Assembly: GCF_000966285.1 (NCBI RefSeq)
Contig: NZ_KQ031391.1
Coordinates: forward strand, 6,634,430 to 6,698,429
Length of the DNA: 64,000 nucleotides
From: Pseudofrankia sp. DC12
GTDB taxonomy: Bacteria; Actinomycetota; Actinomycetes; Frankiales; Frankiaceae
Direction: 5' to 3'
Shown: positions 45,078-53,991 of the stretch, in pieces
Position numbering within the stretch: position 1 is the first letter of the stretch
Layout of the letters: each line of letters starts with the position of its first letter
Notes under the pieces: generated by a model
Told to the model about the DNA's origin: nothing
The model's input: only the letters and a program-made list of their open reading frames with translations
Databases searched by the model: none
Made by a program: the position numbers and the translations under genes

Positions 45078-48000
45078 ATGGGCGCCAACGAGTCGGTCGA
45101 GCCTGTGCTGGAGTCGCCGGACTGCCAGCAGAAACTGCCCGCGTGGGGCGTGATCCGCGACTTCCGGTTCGGCCAGTTCATCCGTCTCTATGACGAGCGG
45201 GTCATCGACGGGAGACGGCGGACGACGCCGATCGTGCTCACGTCCGACGGAGACATCGTCGAAAGACCCGCCGACGGCAATGCCGGGACGGTCGCGACCG
45301 AGCACGCTCTGCCCGTCAGAGGTGACGGCGGCGTCGCTGCCCTCGGCCTGCATCTCATCGACGCCGACGTCGACCTCGACCAGGCGATCGGCGGGAAGCC
45401 TGCGGTGTCGGTCCAGGTGACTGACCTCGACGGTCTGTTCGCCTCCAAGACGGTGACGGCCGACGGGCGGGTGTGGGACGTGGAGCTCGGCCTCACCGCG
45501 GCCAACCGGCTTCGCGAGGGCGGCTCCGTCTTGGCCGTCGGGCGGGGGCGTGACGGCAACGCGAGCGTGCTGCGTCTCAAGCCGAAGGTCACCACGGTCG
45601 TGATGAGCGACGGCGACCTGGACAGCTGGCTCAGCGGCCGGGCCATCTCCACAGGGGAGGGCCTGGTCGAGTTGGACGAGCGCGGGGTGCGGTCGTTACT
45701 GACCACCGGCCGGCTGACCGCCGCGGCGACAGTCGAGGGGCGTCCCGCCGGCCTGCTCCGCGTCGAGGCGCCTGGGCAGTCCCTGGAGGGAGGGCCCGCG
45801 GCGGACCGGCTCGTCATCGACGACCTGGCTGAGTTCCTCGCCTACCCGGTCATCCCGGCCCGGACAGGCGGCTCCGTCGTGGTCAGCCTGGACGCCGGCC
45901 AGGTCCGCGAGCTGCGGCTGGGCAACGAGATCACCGCGTTCGCCGGCGGGCGCGAGATCAGCCTCGTTCACCCCAACCGTGGCGCCGAGCTGCCGTCGGG
46001 CTATCTGATGCTGGGCAAGGCGACTCCTCGGCCGGGACCGCTGGGTCCACCGCCCTTCGACGTCACGTACACGCTCCGGGACCTGTGGCGTGAGCTGCAC
46101 GACTACCCGTTCGGCCAAAGCGGCGGTTCGTCTGGCGGCGGCTCGGCCGGGCCCGGGACCCGGGAGAAGAACGAGGATGGCGCGATCCACCTGGCGGACG
46201 AGGGGCTCCCGGTCGCGGTACTGCTGCCCTGGCAGCAGACGTGGACGCTCAAGGGCTTCAGCCGGGGCAACCTGCTGTCCACCCTCGCCCTCGCGCCGGG
46301 CGAGGAGACCACGATCACCGTGTCCAGCTGGGAGCGGCGCTCGAAGGCGCTGCAGCAGTCGGCGGAGACCGAGGTGGAGCAGACCTTCGACTTCACCTCG
46401 ACGACGCGGGACACGGAGGACGTGTTCCATGAGGTTACGAGCAGCAACGAGTTCAACGCGCAGGCCCACGGCTCACTGGACGCGTCGTACTCGCCGGGAA
46501 TCGCCTCGATCCACGTGGAGGCCGGCGGCCAGGTGTCGAACACGCAGAGCCTCGCGAACGTCTGCCGCACGTCCACCCAGCACGTCCGGGAGTCGACGAC
46601 CCGCGCCTCCACCCGCGTCCGGTCCCGCCGGATCACGACCATCACCGAGAGTGTCGAGACGGAGTCGCGGACGCAGGTCGTGCGGCACCTGCGCAACCCG
46701 AACGAGTGCCACACGCTGACGATGAACTTCCACGAGGTGCTGGCGCACTACGACGTGGACGTCCGGTTCCTCAAGGCCGGCGTCCGGATCGTCGTGCTGG
46801 TCGCGAACCCGGTGACGATCCGCGACTTCGACAGCCTCACGGTGCGGGTGAACGAGGCGACCCTGCGTGCCTACCTGCTCGACCCCGCGCTCGCCGATGG
46901 CTTCGAGGCGTGCCGGTTCCTGGAGGCCTACGCCCGGGCGGAGCAGGAGCTGCGCCGCCTGAGCGTGCTGTCCAAGCAGGAGAAGGACCTGGACCGGGAG
47001 CGGACCGTTCCGCCCGCGAATGAGCCGCAGAAGCAGGCCAACCCGCAGCTCGCGCCGCTGATCGCCATCGTCGGCGAGCTCAGGCGCCGCGCGGCGTTGT
47101 TCGTCGGCGCGGATGTGGGCCCGGCGCTCACCTCGATCGCCGCCCATCGGACGCCGCTCGCGTCCGAGGTCGCGGGGGCGCAGCGGTGGCTGTGGCGCCG
47201 GTTGGTGGCGACGAAGTTCGGCAACGGGCTCATCGCCGAGCTGGACCGGATCTCGACACAGGCCCCGAGCCCCGACCTCGCGAGGGCGTTGCTGGCCGCC
47301 GTCCCGCCGGCGGGCAGCGTCCCGGCGCTCGACGCGCTGGGCACCCTGGGCGACCAGGAGAAGGAGGACGCCGGCCTGTCCGGCCGCATCAAGAGCATGC
47401 CGAGGTATGCCCCCGCGGACTGGGGCCTGTTCTGGTATCCGAAGGCCAAGGGCGCCGGCCTGTACGACCCGGACGACGGAGGCATCCCGGGTGGGCTGGC
47501 GCAGCTGCGCACCGCGTTCCAGGCGTGGGAGAGCAAGGAGTTTGAGGGCGCCGGCGTGCAGGCCGCCGCGGCCGTCGCGGCCCAGGCGAACCAGGAACAG
47601 GCCGCTACGACGCTCGCCGACCGCCTGGAGATGAAGTTCGGCGCGGAGATGGTCGGCGCCGCGATGGAACGCTCCGAGGCGCTGCGCGCGCACTTGAACC
47701 AGCACCGTGACTACTACCGGTATGTGCTCTTCCAGGCGCTGCCGCCGAGCGAGCAGCTGCAGCGGCTGATGGACGCCGCGCCGCAACTGCGCGTCGGCAT
47801 GTTCGAGCCGCATGTGGTCGCCTCCGACGGCCCGAACCTCGCGATCCCGCTGTCACCGCTGGCCGAGACGACACTGATGAAGGTCATCACAAACCTCGCC
47901 AACGAGCTTGAGAAGGCCGCCACCGACGCGTCGGCGGCCGGCGAGAAAATAGCCACCGACCAAGTGATCCTGCCAACCCCCGGGGTCAGCGTGGAGTCCT

Positions 48001-48209
48001 GGCTCGGCGAGTGCTCCGGCTGCGAGGAGCACGTCGAGGCCCTGCGCGAGGCGGCGAGCCGCGAGGCGGTAGCCAGGGCACGCATCGCCGAGCTGGAGGC
48101 CGACCGCCGGGCGAGGCTGCTGCAGAACAACGACACGTCCGACCCAGACCCGGACACGGTGCCGCATCTGCACGTTACCGTCGGCCAGGCCGGCGCACCC
48201 GAGTCCTGA
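45078..48209 (+). CDS. Unrecognised large protein, cargo operon gene 1
   Basis: 1043 residues from the ATG at 45078 (weak GGGGGG site upstream; the frame is open back to 44892). Three regions are visible. Residues 1-345 look beta-rich, with many Val/Gly/Asp turns. A Gly/Ser linker (about 349-358) follows. Residues 380-600 contain WQQTWTLKGFSRGNLLSTL, then APGEETTITVSSWERRSKAL, a Thr/Ser/Glu-rich stretch, and RNPNECHTLTMNFHEVL. From about 610 it is Ala/Glu-rich and largely helical, with a late CSGCEEHVEAL coiled coil. No signal peptide or membrane helix is apparent. I do not recognise a family. It is followed 12 bases later by gene 2. Confidence 0.75.
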   Translation: MGANESVEPVLESPDCQQKLPAWGVIRDFRFGQFIRLYDERVIDGRRRTTPIVLTSDGDIVERPADGNAGTVATEHALPVRGDGGVAALGLHLIDADVDLDQAIGGKPAVSVQVTDLDGLFASKTVTADGRVWDVELGLTAANRLREGGSVLAVGRGRDGNASVLRLKPKVTTVVMSDGDLDSWLSGRAISTGEGLVELDERGVRSLLTTGRLTAAATVEGRPAGLLRVEAPGQSLEGGPAADRLVIDDLAEFLAYPVIPARTGGSVVVSLDAGQVRELRLGNEITAFAGGREISLVHPNRGAELPSGYLMLGKATPRPGPLGPPPFDVTYTLRDLWRELHDYPFGQSGGSSGGGSAGPGTREKNEDGAIHLADEGLPVAVLLPWQQTWTLKGFSRGNLLSTLALAPGEETTITVSSWERRSKALQQSAETEVEQTFDFTSTTRDTEDVFHEVTSSNEFNAQAHGSLDASYSPGIASIHVEAGGQVSNTQSLANVCRTSTQHVRESTTRASTRVRSRRITTITESVETESRTQVVRHLRNPNECHTLTMNFHEVLAHYDVDVRFLKAGVRIVVLVANPVTIRDFDSLTVRVNEATLRAYLLDPALADGFEACRFLEAYARAEQELRRLSVLSKQEKDLDRERTVPPANEPQKQANPQLAPLIAIVGELRRRAALFVGADVGPALTSIAAHRTPLASEVAGAQRWLWRRLVATKFGNGLIAELDRISTQAPSPDLARALLAAVPPAGSVPALDALGTLGDQEKEDAGLSGRIKSMPRYAPADWGLFWYPKAKGAGLYDPDDGGIPGGLAQLRTAFQAWESKEFEGAGVQAAAAVAAQANQEQAATTLADRLEMKFGAEMVGAAMERSEALRAHLNQHRDYYRYVLFQALPPSEQLQRLMDAAPQLRVGMFEPHVVASDGPNLAIPLSPLAETTLMKVITNLANELEKAATDASAAGEKIATDQVILPTPGVSVESWLGECSGCEEHVEALREAASREAVARARIAELEADRRARLLQNNDTSDPDPDTVPHLHVTVGQAGAPES

Positions 48210-48221
48210 CGGGACCGCGGC

Positions 48222-49658
48222 ATGGCGAAGGCAGTCACGATCACCCTGCCCGGCGACCAGCTGCTGACGCTCCCGGTGGACGACCCGGCGGCAATGGACA
48301 TGGTCCTGCGCGCCACGCACCTGCTCGGCGGCTGGCCCTTGGTCGCGGAGAAGGAGGAGACGCTGCGGGGGGACATCGACGACCGCTACGGGCCGGCGCT
48401 GACCAGGATCAATAAACTCCGGGCGCGCATGGACGAGCCACCGGACGCGGCTGCGCTCGCGCGGGCCGCGGTGTCGACGACGGCAGCGCTGGAACAGTCG
48501 CGGTCGGCGCTCGAGGCGTGGCGGGCGGCGGCAGGCCGTCTGTCCCCGCTGGTGGCGGACCAGCTCGCGCAGGCCGAGCAGGTGGGCCGCCACCTCGCGA
48601 AGCAGCGCCTTGATCGGTCCGCCGAGCAGATCCGGCGGGAGGCCGGCCGGTACCTGACCGGCTTCGACGACGCTGTGTTTGCCGGTGACACGCTGGAGTT
48701 CCCGAGCACCACGCGGCTGCGGCCCGGCACTGGTAAGGCGAACCCGGACACCGACCCGGTGGCCGACCTCCGCGCCAAGGCACACGAACTCACCACCGCG
48801 GAGCGGACAGCGGCCGGCGAGGACGCGGAGGCGGCGCTGGCGACGGCGCTCGCGGCGACCGCCAGCCTGGCGATCCTGGCCATCAGCGGGCTGGCCAGCG
48901 CGCGCGCTGCGGCCGCAAAGGCCGTCAAGCTCGCCGCGCTGCGGGGACAGCTGGCGGCGCGGCATCCGGTGCTGTTCCGCCTCGAGCTGCCGGAGAGCCT
49001 GAAACCGGGCCGCAAGGACCCGCCGACAGACGACGAACTGCTGGCCGCGCTCACGGCCGCGTTCGCGACGACGTGGAACGCGCAGCGCGCCATGCGGCCG
49101 GGGGTCGACGCCCTGGTCATCGCGAGCTGGGACGTCCGCCATCCGGACGGGCCGTCCGCGGGGGCGGCCGAGCGGCTGCGGCAACGTGGCCTGAAGGGTG
49201 GCCTGGCGAGCCTGTTCGATCCGGCGTTCGGGCCCTGGGGCTTCCCCCAGATCATGGCCGACGCCGCCGCCGACCTGGCCGGCCCGGGACCGAGCCTGGT
49301 CTCTCAGGCGGTGCAGGACGTCTACGCGGCCGTCGACCCGAGCCTGGCATCGACGTTTGGCGAGTGCGTCGGGACCATGGGCGCGATGCTGGCGCTGCAC
49401 CTGGTCGCCCCGCCGCTCGCCGTGGTCGCCGACGTGCTCCTGGCGGTCAAGGGCATCGCCGAGGCGGTCGTGCAGTTCCTGCGCGACCGGGCGGCCTACC
49501 TCTGCGCGCTGAACCCGGCGGACTCGCTGGGTGTGGCGCCGTCGGTGCTGCGGCTCGCCCTGCAGTGCGCGGGCGAGGTCGCCGGCGCCCTGCCAGCGGG
49601 GAAGATCGCGACGTCGGTGAGTGTCCTCGCCCCGCTTGCCGCGGGGCTGGTGCCCTGA
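48222..49658 (+). CDS. Unrecognised helical protein, cargo operon gene 2
   Basis: 478 residues. An N-terminal TITLPGDQLLTLPVDDPAAM is followed by a long Ala/Arg/Glu-rich helical region with coiled-coil character (about 50-140). Three hydrophobic stretches stand out: about 205-230 (LATALAATASLAILAISGLA), 381-419 (GAMLALHLVAPPLAVVADVL onward) and the very C-terminus from about 450. Helix bundles with buried hydrophobic hairpins are found in alpha pore-forming proteins, but this is only a resemblance. It starts 12 bases after gene 1 and its stop overlaps the start of gene 3 by one base (TGATG), so the three genes are translationally coupled. Confidence 0.7.
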   Translation: MAKAVTITLPGDQLLTLPVDDPAAMDMVLRATHLLGGWPLVAEKEETLRGDIDDRYGPALTRINKLRARMDEPPDAAALARAAVSTTAALEQSRSALEAWRAAAGRLSPLVADQLAQAEQVGRHLAKQRLDRSAEQIRREAGRYLTGFDDAVFAGDTLEFPSTTRLRPGTGKANPDTDPVADLRAKAHELTTAERTAAGEDAEAALATALAATASLAILAISGLASARAAAAKAVKLAALRGQLAARHPVLFRLELPESLKPGRKDPPTDDELLAALTAAFATTWNAQRAMRPGVDALVIASWDVRHPDGPSAGAAERLRQRGLKGGLASLFDPAFGPWGFPQIMADAAADLAGPGPSLVSQAVQDVYAAVDPSLASTFGECVGTMGAMLALHLVAPPLAVVADVLLAVKGIAEAVVQFLRDRAAYLCALNPADSLGVAPSVLRLALQCAGEVAGALPAGKIATSVSVLAPLAAGLVP

Positions 49659-51307
49659 TGGGGTTCAAGCCGGCGGGCGGGTCCGCCAAGCGGAGCACAT
49701 CGACGTTCAAGGCCGTCGCGGCAAAAGGCGCGACGGCCGAGGGCGAGGCCGGCCTGACGAAGCGGTTCGTCGAGGGGGTCCTCGGGCGGATCGGGCCCAC
49801 GAGCAGCCGCGCCGTCGTGCTCATCGGCGTGCAGCCGGCGTCCGCGCTGACCCACGCCTATCCGGAGTTCAACGCCGCGCTGGTGTTCCTCGACCTGCGC
49901 GCCCGGATCGCGCACGCCCTGCCGTCCGTCGACCCGAAGCGCGCGGCCGTGCGGGCCGCGCGTCGTGATGTCGAGACGGCGCTCGCCGCGATGACGGACG
50001 AGCAGTACGCCCGCGCCGCGCGGCTGCTGCGTGACACGGTCGGGGACGTGCCGGCGGCGACGTCGAAGAAGAACCTGCTGGCCGCCGTGCGTGAGCAGCT
50101 CGACGAGGACTACCCGATATCCCGCGTGGCGGCCAGACGGGGCAAGACGGCGCCGAAGTTCGGAACAAAGACGGTGAAGCCCGCGAAGGCGGTGAAGCCG
50201 GCGGTGGTGGCGCGGGCGGCTGCTGGCGGCGCGGGGCGCAAGACCGCGTTCGACCTGCTGGACGACCTGGCGGCCTCCTCCGGCGAGGTAGCGCACGCGC
50301 TCCGCACGTTCCAGCAGGCCTGCCTGCATGAGGAGACGTCCGTCATCCAGCAGACGGCCCTGGCCCTGCGGGACGCGATCAGCAAGCACCGCGGGGCCGC
50401 GGACCTCGACTGGAAGGCCGCCGACCGGTGCCGGAGAGCGGTCGCCACAGTCGCCCGCTCGTTCGAGCGGCAGGCAACGTCGGCCGAGGGCAAGGCCGCC
50501 GCGCACGCGTTCTGGACCGCGTTGGACGACCTCCCGGCGGGCCACCCACTGCTGCCGGTGTACGCCCGGCTGCACTCCTGGCTGACGCCGGAGGATCTCG
50601 AGAAGCTCGGCACAGCGGCCGCCCGCCTGCGGCCGATGACCGGCGTCGGCCTGACCGAGGAGGCGCTGGCGGACGCGGCCGGCGGACGCATCAACTCGGT
50701 CGTCGGCAGGCTCGGGGAGATCGTCGGCGTTAAGGGCGCGTACCGGCGGACCTTCGAGGCCGAGCTGCGGCGCGCCGCAGAGTTCGCGGACAGCGCGGCT
50801 GGCAGGGGGTGGCGGGTCTTCGTCGCCCGCACACCCGTCCGCGCGCTGCGCGCGGACGGCAAGGGGTTCCACCAGTTCTACGACGACGCGATCATGCTGG
50901 TCGACGAGGCCCGCGGCAAGGTCGCCCTGTCGTTCACAGGCCAGTTCAAGGCGGGCGACGCCGCCTCCCTGGACGTGCTCGCGCAGCTGGACTCCGACGA
51001 GCTGCGTGTACAGCTGGGGAAGCTGCTCGTGGACGGCAAGGTCTACGACATCGAGAAGGGCATTATCCCGCGCCGTTCGACGATCGTGACGACGACGCTT
51101 GGGGTCGCGGACGAGCAGACGTTCCTCAAGGGTGGGGCCAAGGCCGCCGGCTCCGCGAGGGCTGCCGCGACGACGGATCCGGCAAGGCTCGCGGAGGCGA
51201 TCTCCGACCGGGAGATCCAGTTCCTGCCGATGGGCGTCGACCCGGCGGACCTGCGCGCCTTCGTGCGCTTCTTCCTTGAGGCCGCAGGCAAGATCCCGCC
51301 GGGCTGA
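49658..51307 (+). CDS. Unrecognised protein with possible nuclease-like C-terminal domain, cargo gene 3
   Basis: 549 residues from the ATG that overlaps the stop of gene 2. The first ~180 residues are basic and Ala-rich, with Lys-rich segments (KFGTKTVKPAKAVKP). The middle (190-340) is helical. From about residue 353 the sequence GEIVGVKGAYRRTF, then FYDDAIMLVDEARGKVALSF and TGQFKAGD (about 407-432) follow the spacing Glu...Asp...Gln-x-Lys seen in some PD-(D/E)XK-fold nucleases and toxin domains. This is my inference from pattern, not a match to a known family. No signal peptide. It is the last gene of the operon; the recombinase end lies ~200 bases downstream. Confidence 0.7.
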   Translation: MGFKPAGGSAKRSTSTFKAVAAKGATAEGEAGLTKRFVEGVLGRIGPTSSRAVVLIGVQPASALTHAYPEFNAALVFLDLRARIAHALPSVDPKRAAVRAARRDVETALAAMTDEQYARAARLLRDTVGDVPAATSKKNLLAAVREQLDEDYPISRVAARRGKTAPKFGTKTVKPAKAVKPAVVARAAAGGAGRKTAFDLLDDLAASSGEVAHALRTFQQACLHEETSVIQQTALALRDAISKHRGAADLDWKAADRCRRAVATVARSFERQATSAEGKAAAHAFWTALDDLPAGHPLLPVYARLHSWLTPEDLEKLGTAAARLRPMTGVGLTEEALADAAGGRINSVVGRLGEIVGVKGAYRRTFEAELRRAAEFADSAAGRGWRVFVARTPVRALRADGKGFHQFYDDAIMLVDEARGKVALSFTGQFKAGDAASLDVLAQLDSDELRVQLGKLLVDGKVYDIEKGIIPRRSTIVTTTLGVADEQTFLKGGAKAAGSARAAATTDPARLAEAISDREIQFLPMGVDPADLRAFVRFFLEAAGKIPPG

Positions 51308-51368
51308 CGTCTCAGGGCGACTCCGCGATCAACGAAAGCGCCAAAGTTTAACCGCAGCAAGCAGCGGG

Positions 51369-51421
51369 TTTTCCGCGGTAACGGCCTCGGCGACCTGCGC
51401 GGACGCGAGGGCTGGATGGGG
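51369..51421 (+). repeat. 53-bp repeat, left arm (inverted copy at 52501-52553)
   Basis: Pairs with 52501-52553 in opposite orientation with three visible mismatches; the core GCCTCGGCGACCTGCG is identical. The two copies flank the intact recombinase gene, as expected for its recombination or resolution sites. Confidence 0.8.
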
Positions 51422-51427
51422 GTGGGA

Positions 51428-51452
51428 CCGGAATACGCCAGAAACCTGCCGC
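51428..51452 (+). repeat. 25-bp repeat (inverted copy at 60816-60840)
   Basis: Perfect 25-bp match to the complement of 60816-60840, which lies between the right transposase and the frameshifted recombinase. Its core AATACGCCAGAAA resembles GATACGGCAGAAA in the terminal inverted repeats. Confidence 0.8.
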
Positions 51453-51503
51453 GGTGCCGTTGAGATGCTGGCCAGCCGCCGTCCTTGGGGGACTGCACTG
51501 GTA

Positions 51504-51522
51504 GGCAGAAAGGGGCAACGGG
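51504..51522 (+). repeat. Truncated internal copy of the Tn3 terminal repeat
   Basis: The inner 19 bp of the 37-bp terminus (GGCAGAAAGGGGCAACGGG) directly after the recombinase stop. The same arrangement (recombinase stop then terminus) is found at the right end of the element. The outer 18 bp are missing or changed. Confidence 0.85.
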
Positions 51523-51523
51523 C

Positions 51524-52456
51524 TCAGCGGCGTCGGGCCGCAGGATCCCGGCCGGCCTGCCAACGGGCCAGCGCCTCCGGGGACACCCGGGCGTAGCGCG
51601 CCAGAGAGGCGACCGAGGTGTGCCCGGAGTAGGAAAGCAAGGTCGAGGTGTTCGCGCCGTCCTCGGCGGCGTGGGTGAGCGCCGAGTGGCGCAGCTGGTG
51701 CAGCGTCGCTCCGCCCGTCGCCGCGGTGAACAGCTCGGCCGCCCGGCGGTAAGACAGCCGGGCACGGCCGCTGCCCGGGTCGAGGTCGGCCGGCGGGAGC
51801 GCGAGGCGAGCGCGCCGGTCGGTGACGAACACCGGCCCCGCCGTCCGCCCCTTCAACAGCCGCGGCAGCAGCCGTGCAGAGCCGGTCCGCCAGACGATGA
51901 CGTCGACGGCGTTGCCCTTGCGGCGGACCTTGGCGCACCGGTTACGCAGGTCGAGCTCGTCGACGTCGAGGGCCAGGACCTCGGAGGCGCGGGCGGCGGT
52001 CTCGTACAACATCCGCCACAGCACCCGCTCCCGCAGCCCGATGTCGCCCCGGCCGAGCAGCTCCTCGACGACCGCCCGCGACAGCGCCCGGGTCCGATCG
52101 GGCGCGCGGCCGCGGCGGCGGATCGCCCGGGTCGGGTCGCCGACGATCCAGCCCTGGTCGCGCCAGTAGCCCGCCGCCGAGCGCAGCGCGTCCAGGTTGC
52201 GGTTGAACGTCGCCGGCGCCGCCGGCCCCCACCGCCCGGCAAACCAGCCGGCCAGCGTGCTCGCCGCGGCCGGCTCGTCGAGCACCGCGACAAGCACCTC
52301 CGATCCGAGGTGCTCGCGAAGCTGGCGCAACGTCGATGCGTAGACCCGCCGAGTCCCCGCCGTCTCCGGATGGTCCAACGTGGACAGGAAGGCGGCGACC
52401 GCCTCGGTCACAGTCGGCGCCTCCGAACGCCGCGCCAACGCCCGCACCGCACCCAT
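51524..52456 (-). CDS. Tyrosine recombinase (intact; Tn3-associated resolvase)
   Basis: 310 residues from the ATG at 52456. The N-terminal SAM-like DNA-binding domain spans about 15-110 (VAAFLSTLDHPETAGTRRVY). The catalytic domain keeps the full set: Arg in TAARASEVLALD, Lys in RRKGNAVD, HQLRH, the His of YSGHTS, and the nucleophile Tyr in LARYARVS. Some Tn3 relatives (Tn4430, Tn5401) use such a recombinase (TnpI) to resolve cointegrates, the best guess here. Inverted 53-bp sites flank it. It is nearly identical in much of its length to the frameshifted copy at 60902-61818, which lies in the opposite orientation. Confidence 0.9.
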   Translation of the reverse strand: MGAVRALARRSEAPTVTEAVAAFLSTLDHPETAGTRRVYASTLRQLREHLGSEVLVAVLDEPAAASTLAGWFAGRWGPAAPATFNRNLDALRSAAGYWRDQGWIVGDPTRAIRRRGRAPDRTRALSRAVVEELLGRGDIGLRERVLWRMLYETAARASEVLALDVDELDLRNRCAKVRRKGNAVDVIVWRTGSARLLPRLLKGRTAGPVFVTDRRARLALPPADLDPGSGRARLSYRRAAELFTAATGGATLHQLRHSALTHAAEDGANTSTLLSYSGHTSVASLARYARVSPEALARWQAGRDPAARRR

Positions 52457-52848
52457 GGCAGCCCCCTCCGCCTCTATCGCAGAAAAGCACCAGGAGTCGG
52501 CCCCGTCCAGCCCTCGCGTCCGCGCAGGTCGCCGAGGCTGTTACCGCAGAAAATCTGTTCCTCTCCGCGATAGCTCCCTAGTGAAGGCTTAAGAAGTACC
52601 GGCATGACGACGCCGGATGCCAGATGATCCTGTGACGAGGGGGAACGGATAGGCGTCTCGAGTGGGGCGCGAGCTCAGCGAACTGTGTCCTCACATCAGT
52701 GTGAGTCCCGTCCGGCGGGGCGGACCTGACCGCCCGCCCTGGAAGCAGGACATCCCCTGGTGGCGCTCGCCCTGACGCCACCAGGGGCGCGAGAATCAGT
52801 GCCCCAAGTCGACATGAGCACCCGCATGACACCCAAAGGATACGAAAT
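52457..52848. other. Intergenic region, recombinase / His-Cys repeat gene
   Basis: 392 bases. It contains the right arm of the 53-bp inverted repeat (52501-52553) and a perfect 12-bp hairpin (52754-52765 with 52776-52787, ten-base loop) about 60 bases before the His-Cys gene. AAAGGA near 52837 is that gene's likely ribosome binding site. No gene is evident. Confidence 0.55.
52501..52553 (-). repeat. 53-bp repeat, right arm (inverted copy of 51369-51421)
   Basis: Lies upstream of the intact recombinase gene. It matches the complement of 51369-51421 with three visible mismatches. Confidence 0.8.
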
Positions 52849-53640
52849 ATGCCAGTCGTAGAGGGTGTCGCCTCGGCGGCGCCCTATGACCCAAATGTGT
52901 TTGACCGGCTAAATGAATTCTATGTAGCAAAGCGCGGACTAAATCGAAGTCGAGAAAAGCTATGCCCTCTCGGTGACATCTTCGTCCGGCACGAGCTATT
53001 TGGGGTGCTAGGCGCCAATCTCTTGCATAAACATTTCAACATTGATGACGGAGAGGTGCTGGTTCGGCGCGTCTCCGACAACAGCGCCGTAACTCGTCCC
53101 GAGCGCTACCGTCCGGATCTCGCCCCGTACCTTTGGCGCCCGGTCGCCATCGGAGAGGGATCTTGGAATTTTTACCCGTTGGAGTTCCTTCCTGCGGAGC
53201 AGTGGAGCGACGATTTCAGCATCGACGAAAGCGGGGAATTTCTCTTCGAGTTCGCCGAACAATCCGCGCGACTGGGTGTCGGCGATCTCTTCGGTGTGGG
53301 ACTAAAGGTCCATCGTCAGCTTACCCTGAGGGATAACGAGATCCTTGTCGAGACGACCGATCTCGAACGGCGCGAACTCGTGGTACGTCCAGTAGACGCC
53401 GACAGCATTGCCGAAGAACTTACGGAAACGTTCTGGGAATTCACTCCTCCCGAGCTGTGCGGCAAGCCGGGTGTACACGCAAAAGGGAAATGTATAAGTC
53501 ACTGCTCAATGCACTGTAAGGGTCATTGCAAGAGCCACTGCAATAATCACTGTTCGGGCTCTCATTGCACTAACCACTGCCGCGGCCACGGCTCATCGAA
53601 TTGTGTGGGACACTGCGTTAACCACTGCGCTTCACACTGA
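52849..53640 (+). CDS. Protein with (x-x-His-Cys)n C-terminal tail
   Basis: 263 residues from an ATG behind AAAGGA. Residues 1-210 look like a folded soluble domain (KLCPLGDIFVRHELFGVLGA, then KHFNIDDGEVLVRRVS and WRPVAIGEGSWNFYPLEF); no family is recognised. Residues 215-263 are a tetrapeptide repeat of the form xxHC (ISHC, SMHC, KGHC, KSHC, NNHC, TNHC, VGHC, VNHC), holding 11 Cys and 11 His in 49 residues. This could bind several metal ions, or be a substrate for Cys modification as in RiPP precursors, but no modifying enzyme is encoded nearby. Codon use and clearly lower GC than neighbours mark recent transfer. Confidence 0.8.
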   Translation: MPVVEGVASAAPYDPNVFDRLNEFYVAKRGLNRSREKLCPLGDIFVRHELFGVLGANLLHKHFNIDDGEVLVRRVSDNSAVTRPERYRPDLAPYLWRPVAIGEGSWNFYPLEFLPAEQWSDDFSIDESGEFLFEFAEQSARLGVGDLFGVGLKVHRQLTLRDNEILVETTDLERRELVVRPVDADSIAEELTETFWEFTPPELCGKPGVHAKGKCISHCSMHCKGHCKSHCNNHCSGSHCTNHCRGHGSSNCVGHCVNHCASH

Positions 53641-53991
53641 TTCTTCCGGTATGTGCTGTGGCCTAGCCTCCGCCGAGTCGCCGCGCTGCGAGCGCCGAAC
53701 CACCTCTCCCCACGCCCAATTAGCGGCCACTTCCACGACTCTGACCCCCCAGTTCTGGACCAACGCCGGGCGCGCTGGCGCGCCCGGCGGCTACCACCAA
53801 AGACGACGTCTGCCGACACCTCACCGCAGTCTGCTGACGCCATCGCGGCGTCCCTCCGGACCGATGAAGCGCGCATCTGGCCGCGAGTTGTTGGGAGTTC
53901 CCTCACGGACCCCCCTCGCCTGGCAGGGCACACCTTGACCTGGGCGACAAAGCCTACCGCCGCACGCGGCACCACGCCGCCATCGATGCCA
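53641..53991. other. Intergenic region after the His-Cys gene
   Basis: 351 bases between converging genes. A palindrome with 11-bp arms (53765-53775 with 53778-53788, GCCGGGCGCGC) may terminate one or both. The rest shows no convincing gene. Confidence 0.45.
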
